A stretch of DNA of 64,000 nt. It comes from Sepioteuthis lessoniana. Lineage: Eukaryota; Mollusca; Cephalopoda; Myopsida; Loliginidae. Position 1 is the first letter of the stretch. Each line of letters begins with the position of its first letter. Location of the stretch: positions 158,993,346 to 159,057,345 of the forward strand of contig OY757904.1 of NCBI GenBank assembly GCA_963585895.1, written 5' to 3'. The notes under the pieces are model-generated. The model searched no databases, had not been told where the DNA came from, and saw nothing but the letters and a program-made list of their open reading frames with translations. A program made the position numbers and the translations under genes. Positions 45,791 through 57,689 of the stretch are shown here, one piece after another.

Positions 45791-47029
45791 CATATCTGTT
45801 TATGTTGGATTATAGGTCAAGACTTAGTTGATTATAATGATGGTAAAATGATTTCTAGGTGCTTTGTTAAATGTGAATAATAATCTTTGTAAGATAAATA
45901 ATTTGTAAATTTTTTCTTTTAAAATTTGAAAATTTAAATTCAGCATGATCAGTTAGGTTTTAAAATAATATGGCTACAAGAAAATTATTGTTTATTATTG
46001 TTTGTTATTTGAAGAACACTTCTTATTAAGTTAAAACCTTTCTCTGGATAAAGTAAGCACGAATTACAAGTATGGTAGCTATTCATAAATTCTTTGTTCA
46101 CCTATAAAGGATAGACAAACCAACTCTTCCGAATTATTAATATAAATTAACAATAGATGACGAATTTAAGAGGAATGAGATGTTCACATCTAGCATTTTT
46201 CTTAAATTGATTAAATCTTCAACACTTTAGTTTATTATCGTCTATAAACGAGCAAAACTGTGGAAAATCATCTGGAATAATTGCCGGTTGATTTGAAGCA
46301 TTTTTATTCAATCACACAAAATCTATTCTCTTTTCTATCAATCATAAAAAATACATTAAATGATAGCAATGTAGGATGCTAGCATTTTCTCGACAGGTTG
46401 GCCAGTACTCTTTATTTACCTTCTTCTTCATAATTGTAAAGTGTGATACAAGGTCAGTGTTTTGAGGGAGGAATCCTTATAACCACCCGTTATAGCACAT
46501 GACGCTAGGTAACTTATGTCTTCCAAAAAGTACTCGGTCCCCACTGACATTGCCGTAGACATTAGAGTATACACCTAACCTTCCCAATCAGAGGTATTGT
46601 TCGGACGCCGGATCTCCGATCACTAAGCGAAACAGTTGACGTGGTGGTATAAAATTTGTACGTATGAACGTCTCTTGTGCTATTTCCCACAGCTAGCAAT
46701 GGTCAGAATTCGAAAGCAAGAAAAAAACCCAAATTTCAAAGACTAACTTGCATGGCGCGAAGACATACTAACACTTTTTAATTCAAAGATCAGCATAACA
46801 CAATCTTCCTATTCCCATTTACTTACTCTTTGTACCACAAATTGGAAAAAATGTCGAAATATAAGGATAATTAAGGGGATTTAAAGTCGAGAAAAACATA
46901 TTGAATCGTCGAACAAGATGTTTTTCAGTTACCCCAAATATTAAGAATTATTTGTCCAAATGTTTGTGTCTTGCTTTATTTAACCTTATTGTCCTTGTTT
47001 TTAAGATTGATGTTCAAAATATTTTGGAT
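45791..47029. other. Unassigned; SINE-D scrap near 46440
   Basis: 'aagtgtgatacaaggtcagt' at about 46440-46459 is the complement of the SINE-D 3' box. The rest is AT-rich with no gene recognised. Confidence 0.4.
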
Positions 47030-47270
47030 TGCCCCGTCAGGGAAGAGGCTTAGAATGCATTGACTGTATCCTCTAGAGAGGTATTACCCCCCCCCAAGTG
47101 TCTTGGGTATGAAATCAAACAGCATCTGGTGGTGAGGCTCCAGTTCTGGAGCTCTGGGGGAGTGTCGAGTCATTTTTTCCTTATCGTTACTCCTCGGTCC
47201 ATTCCGACCCAGAGAGGTAGTACCTTTTAGGGTCCCATCTTGGGGTCAAATAGATCTGTTTGCAAATTAT
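47030..47270 (+). repeat. SINE-F copy
   Basis: 'ttgccccgtcagggaagagg', a C-run, 'gtgtcttgggtatgaaatc', 'ggtggtgaggctccagttc', 'ttatcgttactcctcggtcc' and 'gaggtagtaccttttagggt' occur in the family order. Confidence 0.75.
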
Positions 47271-48626
47271 TTATATTACATAGGAATACTTGATATCATA
47301 TAACTGTGTTAAAAAAAAAATTAAACAGTAAATACAAACTTACAATATTCGCAATTCTCTAACCTCTGGGCATAAAATAAACCCAGACAGGTTGAAATGT
47401 CGTTAAAATCAATCTCCCAATCAATTAGAATATATTGGAGTAATTACTCGTTAAGTTGTACAAAATGAATAAATCATATATTTGTCACCAACCATGTACT
47501 GTATTTGATGTCACAGAAGAAGAACCTCGAGTCTTATAAAGTTGATATATCTAGGATACTTATGCTTACTCAGACATCTTAGACAACTAGTACATATACC
47601 TGGCCTAAATCTATATTAGTCTATTTTAAATGTAAATGAGGAGATCTTGTATGCCAGCAAATATGGTGATTAAGCTTAGCTTAATATGGCAGCTCGTGTG
47701 GATCGAACTCAGTGCAGTAACAATCATCAGTGAGAAAAATTTGTTTATCACTATTCTTTGGCGAGTGTCTCGATCATTCAATAATCTACAAATCTTTTGT
47801 AATAACCAATATTTATGCACGAGTATTTATGTGTGTATGTGTGTGGAAATTGGGGGTGGATCCGATTGTATGGTTTTCATCCAGGGTGTCGCCTTTTCAT
47901 CTTTGCTCGAATGAAAGGAATAAACGAAAAATTTCCGATAAATAAATCCCTATTAACCAAAAAACAAATATTTCACATTTTACTTGCTTTTTTTTCTTCT
48001 TCTTCTTTTTTTTTTTTTTTTTTTGACTAACTTTTCCTTTTAGAAAAGGAAAATATGTTTCAGAATTCTCCTCGAAATATTTATGATAAATACTTCGTTA
48101 TACGAACAATGTTTACCATGCCAAACTTTTTAAAGGTTAGTTTAGTCTATCAAGGAAAGAGAAAGGTAAAAAGGTTATTTTGCGTTATTTTTTTTAAAAG
48201 ACTTGCTTGTCTTGCAAATCAACATTCTAGATTGCATTTTTCACTTGGGGACAGACACCGACTTTTCACTCAGGTGGGGAACTACAAGTATCTCTGCCAC
48301 TCGGCAGTCTTTAATGATATTATCTTAAAAATAAGAGGAAAAATAGTTTCTTTTCCTAAAATTTCATTAATTCACGCGCACCTCGTGGCGTACTGGTTTG
48401 GAAGCCAGATTGTAAGTGTGTTGTATTCTTAGTGGGTGCCCCTTCCTACTGGCCTTATACCACATCTAAGCTAAGTTAAATAAATAACTATTTCTATAAT
48501 TCATAATCATAGAAGCGAAAATGGCATAATAGTCTCTAAATAGATATATCTATACAAAACCTTGAGTATTACATCGAGATAAAAGAGATATTATTTTCTG
48601 TGTGTGTGTGCGCGCGTATTTTCTCC

Positions 48627-48664
<38 letters not shown>

Positions 48665-49690
48665 ACAAGCTTTAAAATAGCGATGTCTTTTATTTCTTTC
48701 CGGCTTAGTGATAGACGACCAGAGAATTATTAGTTCAATTTCTCTGCGAAATTTATATCTGACCATCAACGCTTTTTCCCACAACTGACATTTCTTAATA
48801 TTTTTATCAAAACGTTCAAAAAAAGAAAAGAGAGAGAGAAAAAAAAAAAGAAAAAAAAAAACAAGACAAATGACCTCGTGTCTACGTGAAGCAAAAATCA
48901 AGGTTAGGAAAACAAATTTAGATTAAAGTAAAAGACAATGAATGAATATATAAATAAATTTGAGTTCTAGATTTCAAGGCAATAAAAAAGCTGTTTTTGA
49001 TCCACATCCACGTGATGTTTTCCTTTCCCGGCGAAGATAGATCGTATTCGCCAACCTGCACTTTCCTTTCGATGAAGGTTTTCATCGGTCGCCATTTCCA
49101 CTCCCTACCTTTAACTCGTCTCGACAGACCTGCATTCTATGACCTTGGCACGTAACAAGCAGCGAACTGACAGCAGTCACTGAAACAGCAGACTGGGTCA
49201 AGGACTTAGGGGCATTGGAAGCCAGTCACGGATCCTACATCAGTGCAACATGCGTTGTGCCTATTGATTTCTCTTATTTAGCAAATGGCTGAACGTGTAC
49301 ACAAGCAGTTACTCGTTCCCTTCCTACAAACATAAAGACGCTGTTCTGGTTATTTTAAGCACAAACCGTTTTCTTTTATCAGACGAGATGAGCAAATCAA
49401 GATTTATACCATCATATCTATAATAGTACGTAAATTCATACTTTTATTATTTTACAAATTAATTTCATTCAGATATTCAGATATATACTTTGTTTCAAAA
49501 TTAAAAGAATCCATACTATAACTCATACATCTGAATCGCTTTTCAACGAAAGTAAGCATATTTGCTTGGTTATTTAATTACATTTTGGTTTTTATATTCT
49601 TCGGCCTTCTTTAGATGTATATTTCATCTAGAAGAAGCTCCTACCAAGGATTATTCTAAATCTTGGTGTCAGGGTTTCCTGCAAATAGCT
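47271..49690. other. Unassigned, with simple repeats and a tRNA-like scrap
   Basis: Poly(T) at 47990-48024; (CT)n at 48628-48660; an A/G-rich tract at 48818-48862. At 48370-48480 'cacctcgtggcgtactggtt' and 'ggccttataccacatctaag' look like a SINE. A GC-richer patch at 48985-49280 has no clear frame. Confidence 0.45.
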
Positions 49691-49700
49691 CATGAAACAA

Positions 49701-49705
<5 letters not shown>

Positions 49706-49736
<31 letters not shown>

Positions 49737-49750
49737 AATAATAATAATAA
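49706..49750. repeat. (CAA)n(TAA)n microsatellite
   Basis: CAA run passing into TAA run, directly left of the first R4/Dong-like piece. Confidence 0.95.
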
Positions 49751-49752
49751 TT

Positions 49753-50216
49753 ATAAAATTCCTATGGGACTTTGACATACAAATGGATCACCTAATCTCG
49801 GCCAGAAGACCAGACCTTATAATAATCAACAAAAAAAAGAAAAAAAAAGAGAAAACTTTCAAAATTGGGGACTTTGCTGTCCCGGCTGACCAAAGAATAA
49901 AACTGAAAGAAAGGGAAAAGAAGGATAAGTACTTCGACCTTGCGAGGGAATTATGGAACATGAAGGTGATTATTGTACCAATCATGATTGGTGCTTTTGG
50001 TATAGTCATCAAAGGATTATTAAAGGGATTGAAGGACTTGGAGGTCGGAGGATGAGTGGAGACCATCCAAACTATGTCATTATTGAGAACGGTCAGAATA
50101 CTGAGAAGAGTCCTGGCGACTTGAGGAGATTTGCTGTCACTCAAACTCCAGGGAAAAACTATCAGCAAAAACAGATGTGAAAAATTCTCAAGAAGTAAAT
50201 AATAATAATAATAATG
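49753..50216 (+). pseudogene. R4/Dong-like retrotransposon, C-terminal endonuclease piece
   Basis: The frame 49783-50055 reads DHLISARRPDLIIINKKK, then GDFAVPADQRIKLKEREKKD and PIMIGAFGIVIKGLLKGLKD. RRPD followed by (G)DFAVPAD is the restriction-like endonuclease core of R4/Dong-type non-LTR elements; here the residue before D is G. After a stop the family text continues (VETIQT, LLRTVRILRRVLAT) to a (TAA)n tail at 50203-50216. It is preceded by TAA repeats, the target these elements are known to favour. Heavily 5' truncated. Confidence 0.8.
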
Positions 50217-50423
50217 TGCGCTTCGAGCACTTCACAAAGGGTTAGAAAAGAGACTGGAGGTATTGGAAATCAAAGGAAGAATCGAAACCTTACAGACCAC
50301 AGCACTGTTAAAATCAGCAAGAATAATCAGAAGAATACTGGAGACTTAAGGCCACTTGCTGTCACTCAGATTCCAGGGAAATACCACCAGTTAAAATTCG
50401 CGTGAAAAACACACAAAGAGTGA

Positions 50424-50465
<42 letters not shown>
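50217..50465 (+). pseudogene. R4/Dong-like 3' end, second copy in tandem
   Basis: Begins directly after the TAA tail of the previous piece. The shifted reading gives GLEVLEIKGRIETLQTTALL and KSARIIRRILET, the last part of the same protein, then a 3' end and a (TAA)n tail at 50424-50465. Confidence 0.75.
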
Positions 50466-50467
<2 letters not shown>

Positions 50468-50540
50468 AAAGTGGGAAACGACATATGACGGATGGAATGG
50501 AACTACCAAACCAAGAAAAAATTAGAACGCTCGGAGAAAA

Positions 50541-50777
50541 GTAAGTAAAAGTAAAGTTGGCGACCGTAGTTGAGGGCGACCATAAGGCTCCCTTTTCAAT
50601 AGCTACTACACCGAGGTGTAGGGGAGGACGCCGCTCCTTTCCCTGGATTGCTCCACTTTACCCTTGATGCGTACCTTATATTGCTGAGTGTTAAGTGTTT
50701 TAAAGTCTTTGGTGACCTGGGATTGAACCCGGGTCTACCGAACCATTGGTGAACACTGTACCCACTAAGCCAATGAG
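50541..50777 (-). repeat. SINE-A copy inserted in R4/Dong-like sequence
   Basis: The complement shows the best tRNA head of the family: A-box-like 'tggcttagtgggtac' and B-box 'gggttcaatcccagg', then the standard body. R4/Dong-like text lies on both sides. A target duplication is not clear. Confidence 0.85.
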
Positions 50778-51396
50778 GAAACCTAGAAATACTGGAGAAT
50801 ATTGGAAGATGACACTGTTAGAATGCGTCTTTGTCAGATGGCTTCAACAAATATTACATCTTAAAATGAGAAAAAAATCCACATATACTTATACCATATT
50901 TAATACATGTTACTACAAATCTATACAATGTATCGTAGTCACGTTTCTTCCTCACTTGAGGAGTTATCAGTTCTCAGTTCATAAGATACGAAGCCCCTTC
51001 ATAGAGGTTTATCTTCTGCCTCGTAGCGTTCAGGCAAGATCCCACAAATGTACGTCTTCACTGCTCAGGAGACAGGTAAAAAAGGTCGACTGGGTCGTCT
51101 CTCCCAGGGGAGGTAATCACTGACTTTTTTTATGTCTCCCAACGCTGGAGAGTTCCCATTTAGGAACCTTTCAACACCATCAAACAAGTGGAGATGAAAG
51201 AAAAAATTAAGACTGGGCATCTCAGGAGAAAAAGAAAGCTACTCAAGACAAAAATATATAGAAGGAACCCTAAGGGATGAATACCTGGGTTGTCCTCCTC
51301 ATAAGATATTCGGAACCATTCTTGAAGTGGACCAGAGAAGAACATAAACAAATGGACCAGAGAACAAGAGAAAAATAATGACCATGCATAAGGCAT

Positions 51397-51793
51397 ACTT
51401 TCTTGGTCTTTTGGCTGGGCCGTCTGGCATTCGTGTCGGATGGGGTATCAATCAATGGCAGATTCGTGGCCGAAAGACCTCCAGTTTCGGTTGGGCCACC
51501 TTCGGGTGGGTGAGCTGCAACCTTTGTCCCCTATGTATAGCACAAGACCTAGTTGTCTAGTTTAAGCTATAACCCGGCATACGTGCCCGGATCCAAATTT
51601 GGATTCCTGAAACTGCTTGCCTCATTAGAGCCACATTGCACTTAGTGGGTCGATGAGCAGCACAGACAAGCAGGGTTCGAGTCTCGGCTCGTTCCCGACA
51701 TTCCCTTCCTCTTTATCCCCACTTTAATCGTCTTTCGGGCTTTTGACCTTGTGCCAAGTCCTGTCTGGTGGGAGGCAGCGACAAATGCAAATA
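51397..51793 (+). repeat. SINE-E, full-length, about 400 bp, with 10-bp target duplication
   Basis: CATAAGGCAT flanks it at 51387-51396 and 51794-51803, and the host reading frame of the R4/Dong-like element resumes after it. The 5' end 'ctttcttggtcttttggct' resembles the start of U2 snRNA. A tRNA-like region has a B-box-like 'gggttcgagtctcggctcg' near 51669. The 3' end is 'gggcttttgaccttgtgcca' and 'agtcctgtctggtgggaggc'. Confidence 0.8.
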
Positions 51794-52699
51794 CATAAGG
51801 CATTACATCCCAGAGATGACGTTGACAGACTATATGTGTCAAGAAAAGGAGGAAGAGGACTTACCAGCATTGAAGACAGTGTTGACAATTCGAAGACTAC
51901 ATAGAAAAGCGCGGGGGAAGACTGGTCACATCCACCAGAAACAATACTGACTACATGAAGAAGAACAGAACGGAAATAACCAGAAAGGAAAAGGGGAAGA
52001 AAAACAATTCTATGGACGTTTTAAGCGACTAACAAGTGACATCTTACACGAGAAAACATGGACGTGGCTAAGAAAGTGAAACCTTAAAAGGGAAACTGAA
52101 TCTCTTCTAATAGCCGCACAAAATAACGCTATAAGGACCAATCAAATCAAAGCAAGAATCGATAAGACGCAACAAAACAGCAGATGTAGATTATGTGGTG
52201 ATAGAGACGAAACAATCAATCCCATAATAAGCGAATGCAGTAAATTAACACAAAGAGACTATAAGACCAAACAAGAAGTATATGTATAACCCAGAATCCG
52301 TCCTAGAAAATAAGACGCACAAAATTCTTTAGTATTTTGAGATACAAACGGATCACCTAATCACGGCCAGACGACCAGACCAGTCTGTACAAATATCAAA
52401 AAGGAAGTGTGATGCATTAAATGTACATCAAACTAAAAAAGATGAAGACGATTCAAAACTGATGAAGTTGTCATCAGAATATGATCAGACTTTTTCAAAC
52501 ATTTTGCATTGGTGATAGCCTTCTTAAAAATAATTTTTACAACATATTACTAAAATTTTGTTGAGCCGAGTCAAATGGATAATTTAAAATATTTCTGAAA
52601 AAAAATAATTCAATGAATTTTTTGTTAATAATTGAAGAAAAATTCTGTATATACAGAATATGGTTGATACACTTTAATGTATCAGTTTGTTTTAATTTT

Positions 52700-52757
52700 G
52701 TTTCTCTCTTTAATGGCCAATCAACTTTCGTGGGTTATTTAATGCCAAAGTCAGCTT
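52700..52757 (-). repeat. SINE-B tail fragment
   Basis: 'taatggccaatcaactttcg' and 'tgggttatttaatgccaaag' are the complement of the family 3' end. It abuts the TAA-type tail (ttattatta) of the minus-strand R4/Dong-like element. Confidence 0.6.
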
Positions 52758-55590
52758 TATTATTATCACAATTGTTTCTCTTTGCGAGTTTTTCACACTG
52801 GCCTTAGCTGGTGGGTTTTCACTGGGGTCTGAGTGACAACAACTCGCCTCAAGTCTTCAGGACTCTTTTTAGTATTCTAGCCGATCTCAACAATGCTGTA
52901 GTCTGGATGGTCTCGATTCTTCTTCTAATTTCCAATTGTTCCAATCTTCTTTCAAATCCTTTGTAGACCGTTCCAAGTGCACCAACTACTATTGGTATTA
53001 CCGTCACCCGCAATATTCCACAGTCATTTCTTTTTAGTCAGGTCTAAGTATCTATCTTTTTGCTTCTTTTATTTTCACACTGTGGTCTGCTGAAAAGGCA
53101 AAATTTATTAGACGACAAGTTCTCATTTTCCTACTAATTATCACCAGGTCAGGTTTTTGGTCGGGATTAAGTGATTCTTTTGGATCACAAAGTTCCTGAG
53201 AATTTTATGGGTTTCATTTTCTTGAACGGATTCTGGTTTGTGCATATACCATTTGGTAGTATGGTCAACATTCAGTCTTTTACATAATTCCTTGTGGATC
53301 ACCATTCCTAGCCAGTCGTGCCAAATCTTGAACTCCTTTTGTACTTGTTTGCCTCATTCGCTTACTATGCAATTAATCGTTTTATGTTTTTCTCTGCATA
53401 ACCTACACTTACTATTCTGTTGTGTATGATCGATTTTCGCTTTAATATAATTGGTCCTTATGTTGTTGTTTTGTGCTTTCGTAGTCATGTCCACGTCTTC
53501 TCGCGTGCAATCTCGTCCGTTTATAACTTGAAATATCCATAGAGTTGTTTTTTCGACCCATTTCTGTTCCCTAGTTTTTATTGTTTTTCTTTCTGTCCTT
53601 ATGACACTACTGTTGTTGACTGCTGTAGTCTTTCTTCACTGTTCTTAATATATAGTCCTCGAGTCCTTGTATTGATGCATCAACACAATTCGTAATGCTG
53701 ACGAAACTTTTTCTTCCTTCTTTTCTTAATAATTACAGACTATGTCATCTCTTGGATGTAAAGCCTTGTGCATAGTCATACATTTTCTTGTCATTTGGTT
53801 GATTTACCTGAGCTCCTTCTTGGTCGGTTTTAAGAATGGTCCCGAATATCTTACAAGAGGGACTGCCCAGGTGTTTATCCCCTTGATGAGATTTCTGCTG
53901 CAGAGTTTAGTTTTAAGAAGCTTTCTCGTTCTTCTGGGGTACCCTTTTCTTATTTTTTCTGTCATCTCTGCTGGTTTGATGGTGTCCGCCTCCAATTTTC
54001 TCAAGAACTTCTAGTTTTCCTTCTTTCCAAGAGTTTTAATTATTTCTTGATTTAGCAGTTCTATAGCTTCTGCTGTTTTCCCTTTCCAACTTTTCATTAT
54101 TAGTAAGGCGCATTTTTCTTTGCCAAATTCCATTCCAGTACCCTGTCTGCATATTCTTGTTGTTTGTATCAGAGTCACCAGTTCTTTTTCATTTTTTGCA
54201 AATACCTTTATGTCATCGATATACATAAGGTGGTTAATCTTTTTTTGTAAATTTGTTGCCTCCAGTAAATTTCCTAAGTAAATTTCCTAGTTGAGTAACA
54301 TCATTGTTATAACGAATCGAAGAGGCGAGAGTGAATCTTCCTCTGATATGCCTCTTTGGATTTTTAACCCTGCTAGACTTTGCCCTTCTGCGATCAATTC
54401 CATCCTCCAGTTTTCTGTGGCATTCATGATGAAGCTTATGATTTTGTTGGATATTTTGTACATTTTCAAACACTCTTATTCACGTTTGCAAGACCATATC
54501 ATAGAACTTCGTGTAGTCAATCCATGTCATGACTACATCTTCCGCCTTCTTGAAAATATAGTAGGTCATCTTTTTCCTTACGGAATACTTTCTCTTCTTT
54601 CAGAAATAGTCCGTGGCATACAAGCGAGTAATATATTTCTTCTTTTATCTGTATTGTTAGAATTTTCCACATTATATGTAGACACATTTTCGGTCTATAG
54701 TTCCTTTATGGAAACTGTTTTGTTTTTAACATAACAAAATAAAACTGTTGCGGAAAAATAACACACTCGTTGAGTATTGGGAATAAAATAGGGAATTTAT
54801 TTTTGTGGAAAGTAAGTACAGCTAACGGTTGTTAAAATTTAATAAAGACATAGTCATTGAGAGCCTAGAAAAGTCCAGCGTGCCGCGTTCCTGGTGTCAT
54901 GGCGGAAGTCCTTTTTTGTATCCCAACATGCACCTATTAGCTGGGGATGAACTGTCCATTGAATGGTCAAGAGGAGATAACTTTGACCCCTTTTTTATGG
55001 TGGTCCTAAGAGAGTCTTTCTGAATCAGATTTATTTTCCCCTTCGTCATTCATTCGGGTATGCTTACTTCTTGTAGACATTTACTCAATTTATGAGCCAA
55101 TCTATCCTAAATGGACGTGAATTTTTAAAAACTAGAATCCATGAATGCCATAATGACCTGGTGTTTTCCAATTTGGTACTTTCTTAAGTGTTCCTCTTAT
55201 TGAGTCCAGGTGTATGTTTTCCTCGGGGATTTCTACAAGTCCATTTAATTGTTTTTAATCTTATTAATCCATTCAGCCTTTCCGTTATTTTTCTTCTATT
55301 CCCATATTTTGCTTTAAAATTGTTTTATTCCCTTTGAATCCTGTTCTATTGTCCCCGTGGTTTCTTCTTCGACTTGTTAACAGAATTTTCTTTCGTTATT
55401 TTGGAAGGTCCTTTTTTGTCTGTATTGCTTGACCCTGTCCCGACGTCTTTTGAGTCTCTCTTCATCCATCAATATATTTTGATTTATTTTTTCCAGTTGT
55501 ATTATCAGTCTTGTCTGCTGGTTTTTTCATTCCATTGTGTCCGTGTGTATTTTCTCTTCCTTTATACTTTCGCTCGCTATCACAGTTTCT
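52758..55590 (-). pseudogene. R4/Dong-like element, long minus-strand copy
   Basis: From the right: IPEENIHLDSIRGTLKKVPN followed by WKTPGHYGIHGF (about 55235-55130); a WMTKGK-type text near 55030; then SFIMNATENWRMELIAEGQS and GISEEDSLSPLRFVI (54440-54300). The RT catalytic box YIDD is intact at 54212-54223, followed by KVFAKNEKELVTLI. KPAEMTEKIRKGYPRRTRKL and INTWAVPLVRYSGPF follow at 53804-54004. A zinc-knuckle-like CRLCREKHKTINCIVSEC lies at about 53405-53350. The endonuclease and last helix are near 53170-52830, and a short TAA tail near 52757. It is 5' truncated or merges with unassigned sequence beyond 55590. Many frameshifts and stops, but the order is complete from RT to 3' end. Confidence 0.8.
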
Positions 55591-55917
55591 TTATTTGTCC
55601 TAGCCCCATTATACCACCTCCGGGCCCGGCCCTCGATTACGGCACCAAATATAACCCCTCAGGGTCACAACCTGGTTTAAACGATACCAATTATGGTACC
55701 CCTTTGCCACAACCTTGTCCGCCTCCCTCCAGTCTCTCTGCTACAGCGTGGAAAAACAGATCGAAAGCTCCCTCCAGGAAATTGACCATACACTGCCCTG
55801 CCCCACGTTGTGATTCTTTAAAAGAAAGGCCGATGACCACGTCTGAAAGGAAGAGGGTGTACCGGCAGCTGAAGACTGAAATCCGAAGGGTATATGCTGT
55901 AAAAAAAAAAAAAAAAT
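55591..55917 (+). other. GC-richer segment ending in poly(A)
   Basis: Composition changes sharply from the AT-rich R4/Dong-like text on its left. An open plus frame (PPPGPALDYGTKYNPSG…, …TTSERKRVYRQLKTEIRR) runs into a 15-A run at 55901-55915. It may be an inserted poly(A)-tailed retrocopy, but no polyadenylation signal or family was recognised. Confidence 0.3.
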
Positions 55918-56220
55918 TACAACTCCGATTTCTGCAGTAGGTAATAATAAAAAGGTTTTATAATCTTCAAAGTTACAGATGGCGACAAAAATCTGCGGGT
56001 GTGACTTATAATGGTCTAAGGCGGCGGTTTGACGAGGGTTAAATCTTCTTAGCAACAATTTGTCCCAGCGGCGGACTGGCGATATATGAGTTGGCAGCGC
56101 AAAGCACAATTCCAATCTGTTGGTCCCTGCCTGGTCTTCGTCGGCTTCGTCTAGTCCCAACTGCTTCGCTCTCTGCCACCAATTGCTGAGTTCAAAAATC
56201 AGCTCGTTTATATAATAATT
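55741..56220 (-). other. Unrecognised minus-strand open frame, possible gene remnant
   Basis: The frame is open upstream of its first ATG: NELIFELSNWWQRAKQLGLD leads into EADEDQAGTNRLELCFALPT, HISPVRRWDKLLLRRFNP and FVAICNFEDYKTFLL. The part up to about 55920 has ordinary protein-like composition. Beyond it the frame reads through poly(T) (F-run) and is probably not coding. I do not recognise the family. It may belong to a transposon insertion next to the R4/Dong-like copy. Confidence 0.35.
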
Positions 56221-57689
56221 GCAAATATTCTGGGGTAGGTTCTGACTGCGGCAGGGGTGATCTCTATAACGTCATTTTCAACTCATTAGACATCCGTCAT
56301 GCCTTTGTTTCAACTTTCGTCATCAGAAAGGGTCCAACCCCCTTTTCACTACTTTCACAGAGTCGTTCCTCTCACTACCCTCGTAGCGAGGACTACGGGA
56401 GGATAGCTTTCCTCCTACCAACATAGTTTCTCTCATTTTACGGCTCATGACGTCAGAAAGGGTCCAACCCCCTTTATGCCCAAATATGCTGGACTGTCAC
56501 TTTTGATGGAACTGGTTTCAAACCTATGTAGGCGAAAGGGCTGGTCTTCGTCCAGGCTAATTGATAATTCCCTTTCAGCACTGATAAGTAATTTCGGATA
56601 ATTTTGTCATCCCTTAGCTAAAGCATTTCCCTAAAGGCCAGATGGCCTTCCTCTCATCAACAAAGACTTCTTTGTTCGTTTCTGAGTCCCATCTTTTAAC
56701 TGGAGTGCACGTCACACCTTATCTGATCCTTTGTGCTGTCAAATCCTCAACTTTAACTTTTTCCAGGCTCGAAAATTATCTTACTATTAGTACTCTTTTC
56801 ATTTTGAATAACAATATTTTTCTTCCTCAATCTCTGCATGAGCTCTGTAAACAACCTTATCTTCTGTACCTGTCAACATCTTTCCAGTTCCTGTTTTGAC
56901 TATTGTCAAAAGTTCTTTCTCAGAATTTTCAATTCTTCTCCCCAGAAATTTCAATTTTACACTTCTTAGCAATTATATTTGGCTGTTCAACTTTTTGGTT
57001 AACCCTTCATGTACCGCCATAGACAAATGTTGTCACACATTCCTCATTCAGGTTTTGTATTTCTGCTCGGGTTTCTTAGGGGGCGATATCAATTTTATCT
57101 CTGACTAGTTTTGCTCCGGCATAAATTAGATCACTTACTTTGGTAATGTTGTCTGTTAGGATATTTTTAAATAATTTATTCACCTTTTTGGTTTTTATCT
57201 TGACTTTTTCAGTTCTGATGCCGTAGAGATGGTAATGGAAATTTCTTTTCGGTCATTGAGTTTTTCTTTATGAACTCTACATTGCTTCTTTCATCTTTTG
57301 TTAACATTGATGCTGTGGTGCTGGGTTCCATAATATTTTGCTTTTCAATATTTTGTTTCAGCTTGTTTAAATGGCTTTTTCTCAGCATATTCTTCATGAC
57401 TTACTTGTTCACATGATGACTCTTAAAGTCGCACGTTTATTTGTATTTGTATTTGACATTTTTCATCGGTAGTATATTGTGGCTACACTAGATTCAGGGG
57501 TTGATTAATATCTGTGCCCTATGTCACAGATGTGACCTGGTATTTTTTCAAGGAAGAATAACTAAAAGTTTTCTTACTCTTTTAAAATTTTAAAGTTTTA
57601 ACTTAGTCAAAGTCCGGCAATTTTATTTAATTCTAATCACTTTTCGGTTGATCTTACATACTTATTTGTGATGCTACTTTTCTATTAGA
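56221..57689. other. Unassigned; a short direct repeat at 56327 and 56452
   Basis: 'tcagaaagggtccaaccccc' occurs twice about 125 bp apart. Possible minus-strand coding remnants are too broken to name. Confidence 0.35.

Larger units (their letters stand above)
50466..52410 (+). pseudogene. R4/Dong-like element, third copy, split by SINEs
   Basis: It starts right after the second TAA tail. Pieces in order: GMELPNQEKIRTLGEK (50487-50540); SINE-A; LEILEN (50785-50810); an unassigned 350 bp; EMKEKIKTGHLRRKRKLLKT (about 51190-51250); SGPEKNINKWTREQEKN (about 51330-51375); SINE-E; then HKALHPRDDVD-type text resumed at 51794 (KALHPRDDVDRLYVS) and GRGLTSIEDSVD-like text with an alternate frame. Further on come REKTWTWLRK, NAIRTNQIKARIDKTQQNSR and the zinc knuckle CRLCGDRDETINPIISEC at about 52183-52236. 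The text ends within the endonuclease start (ARRPDQSV) near 52400. Stops and shifts are frequent. Confidence 0.75.

Noticed and set aside
50541-50777. A true tRNA gene in the SINE-A head
   Set aside because: A and B boxes are present, but no complete cloverleaf with anticodon arm is evident, and the sequence recurs as the head of a dispersed repeat.
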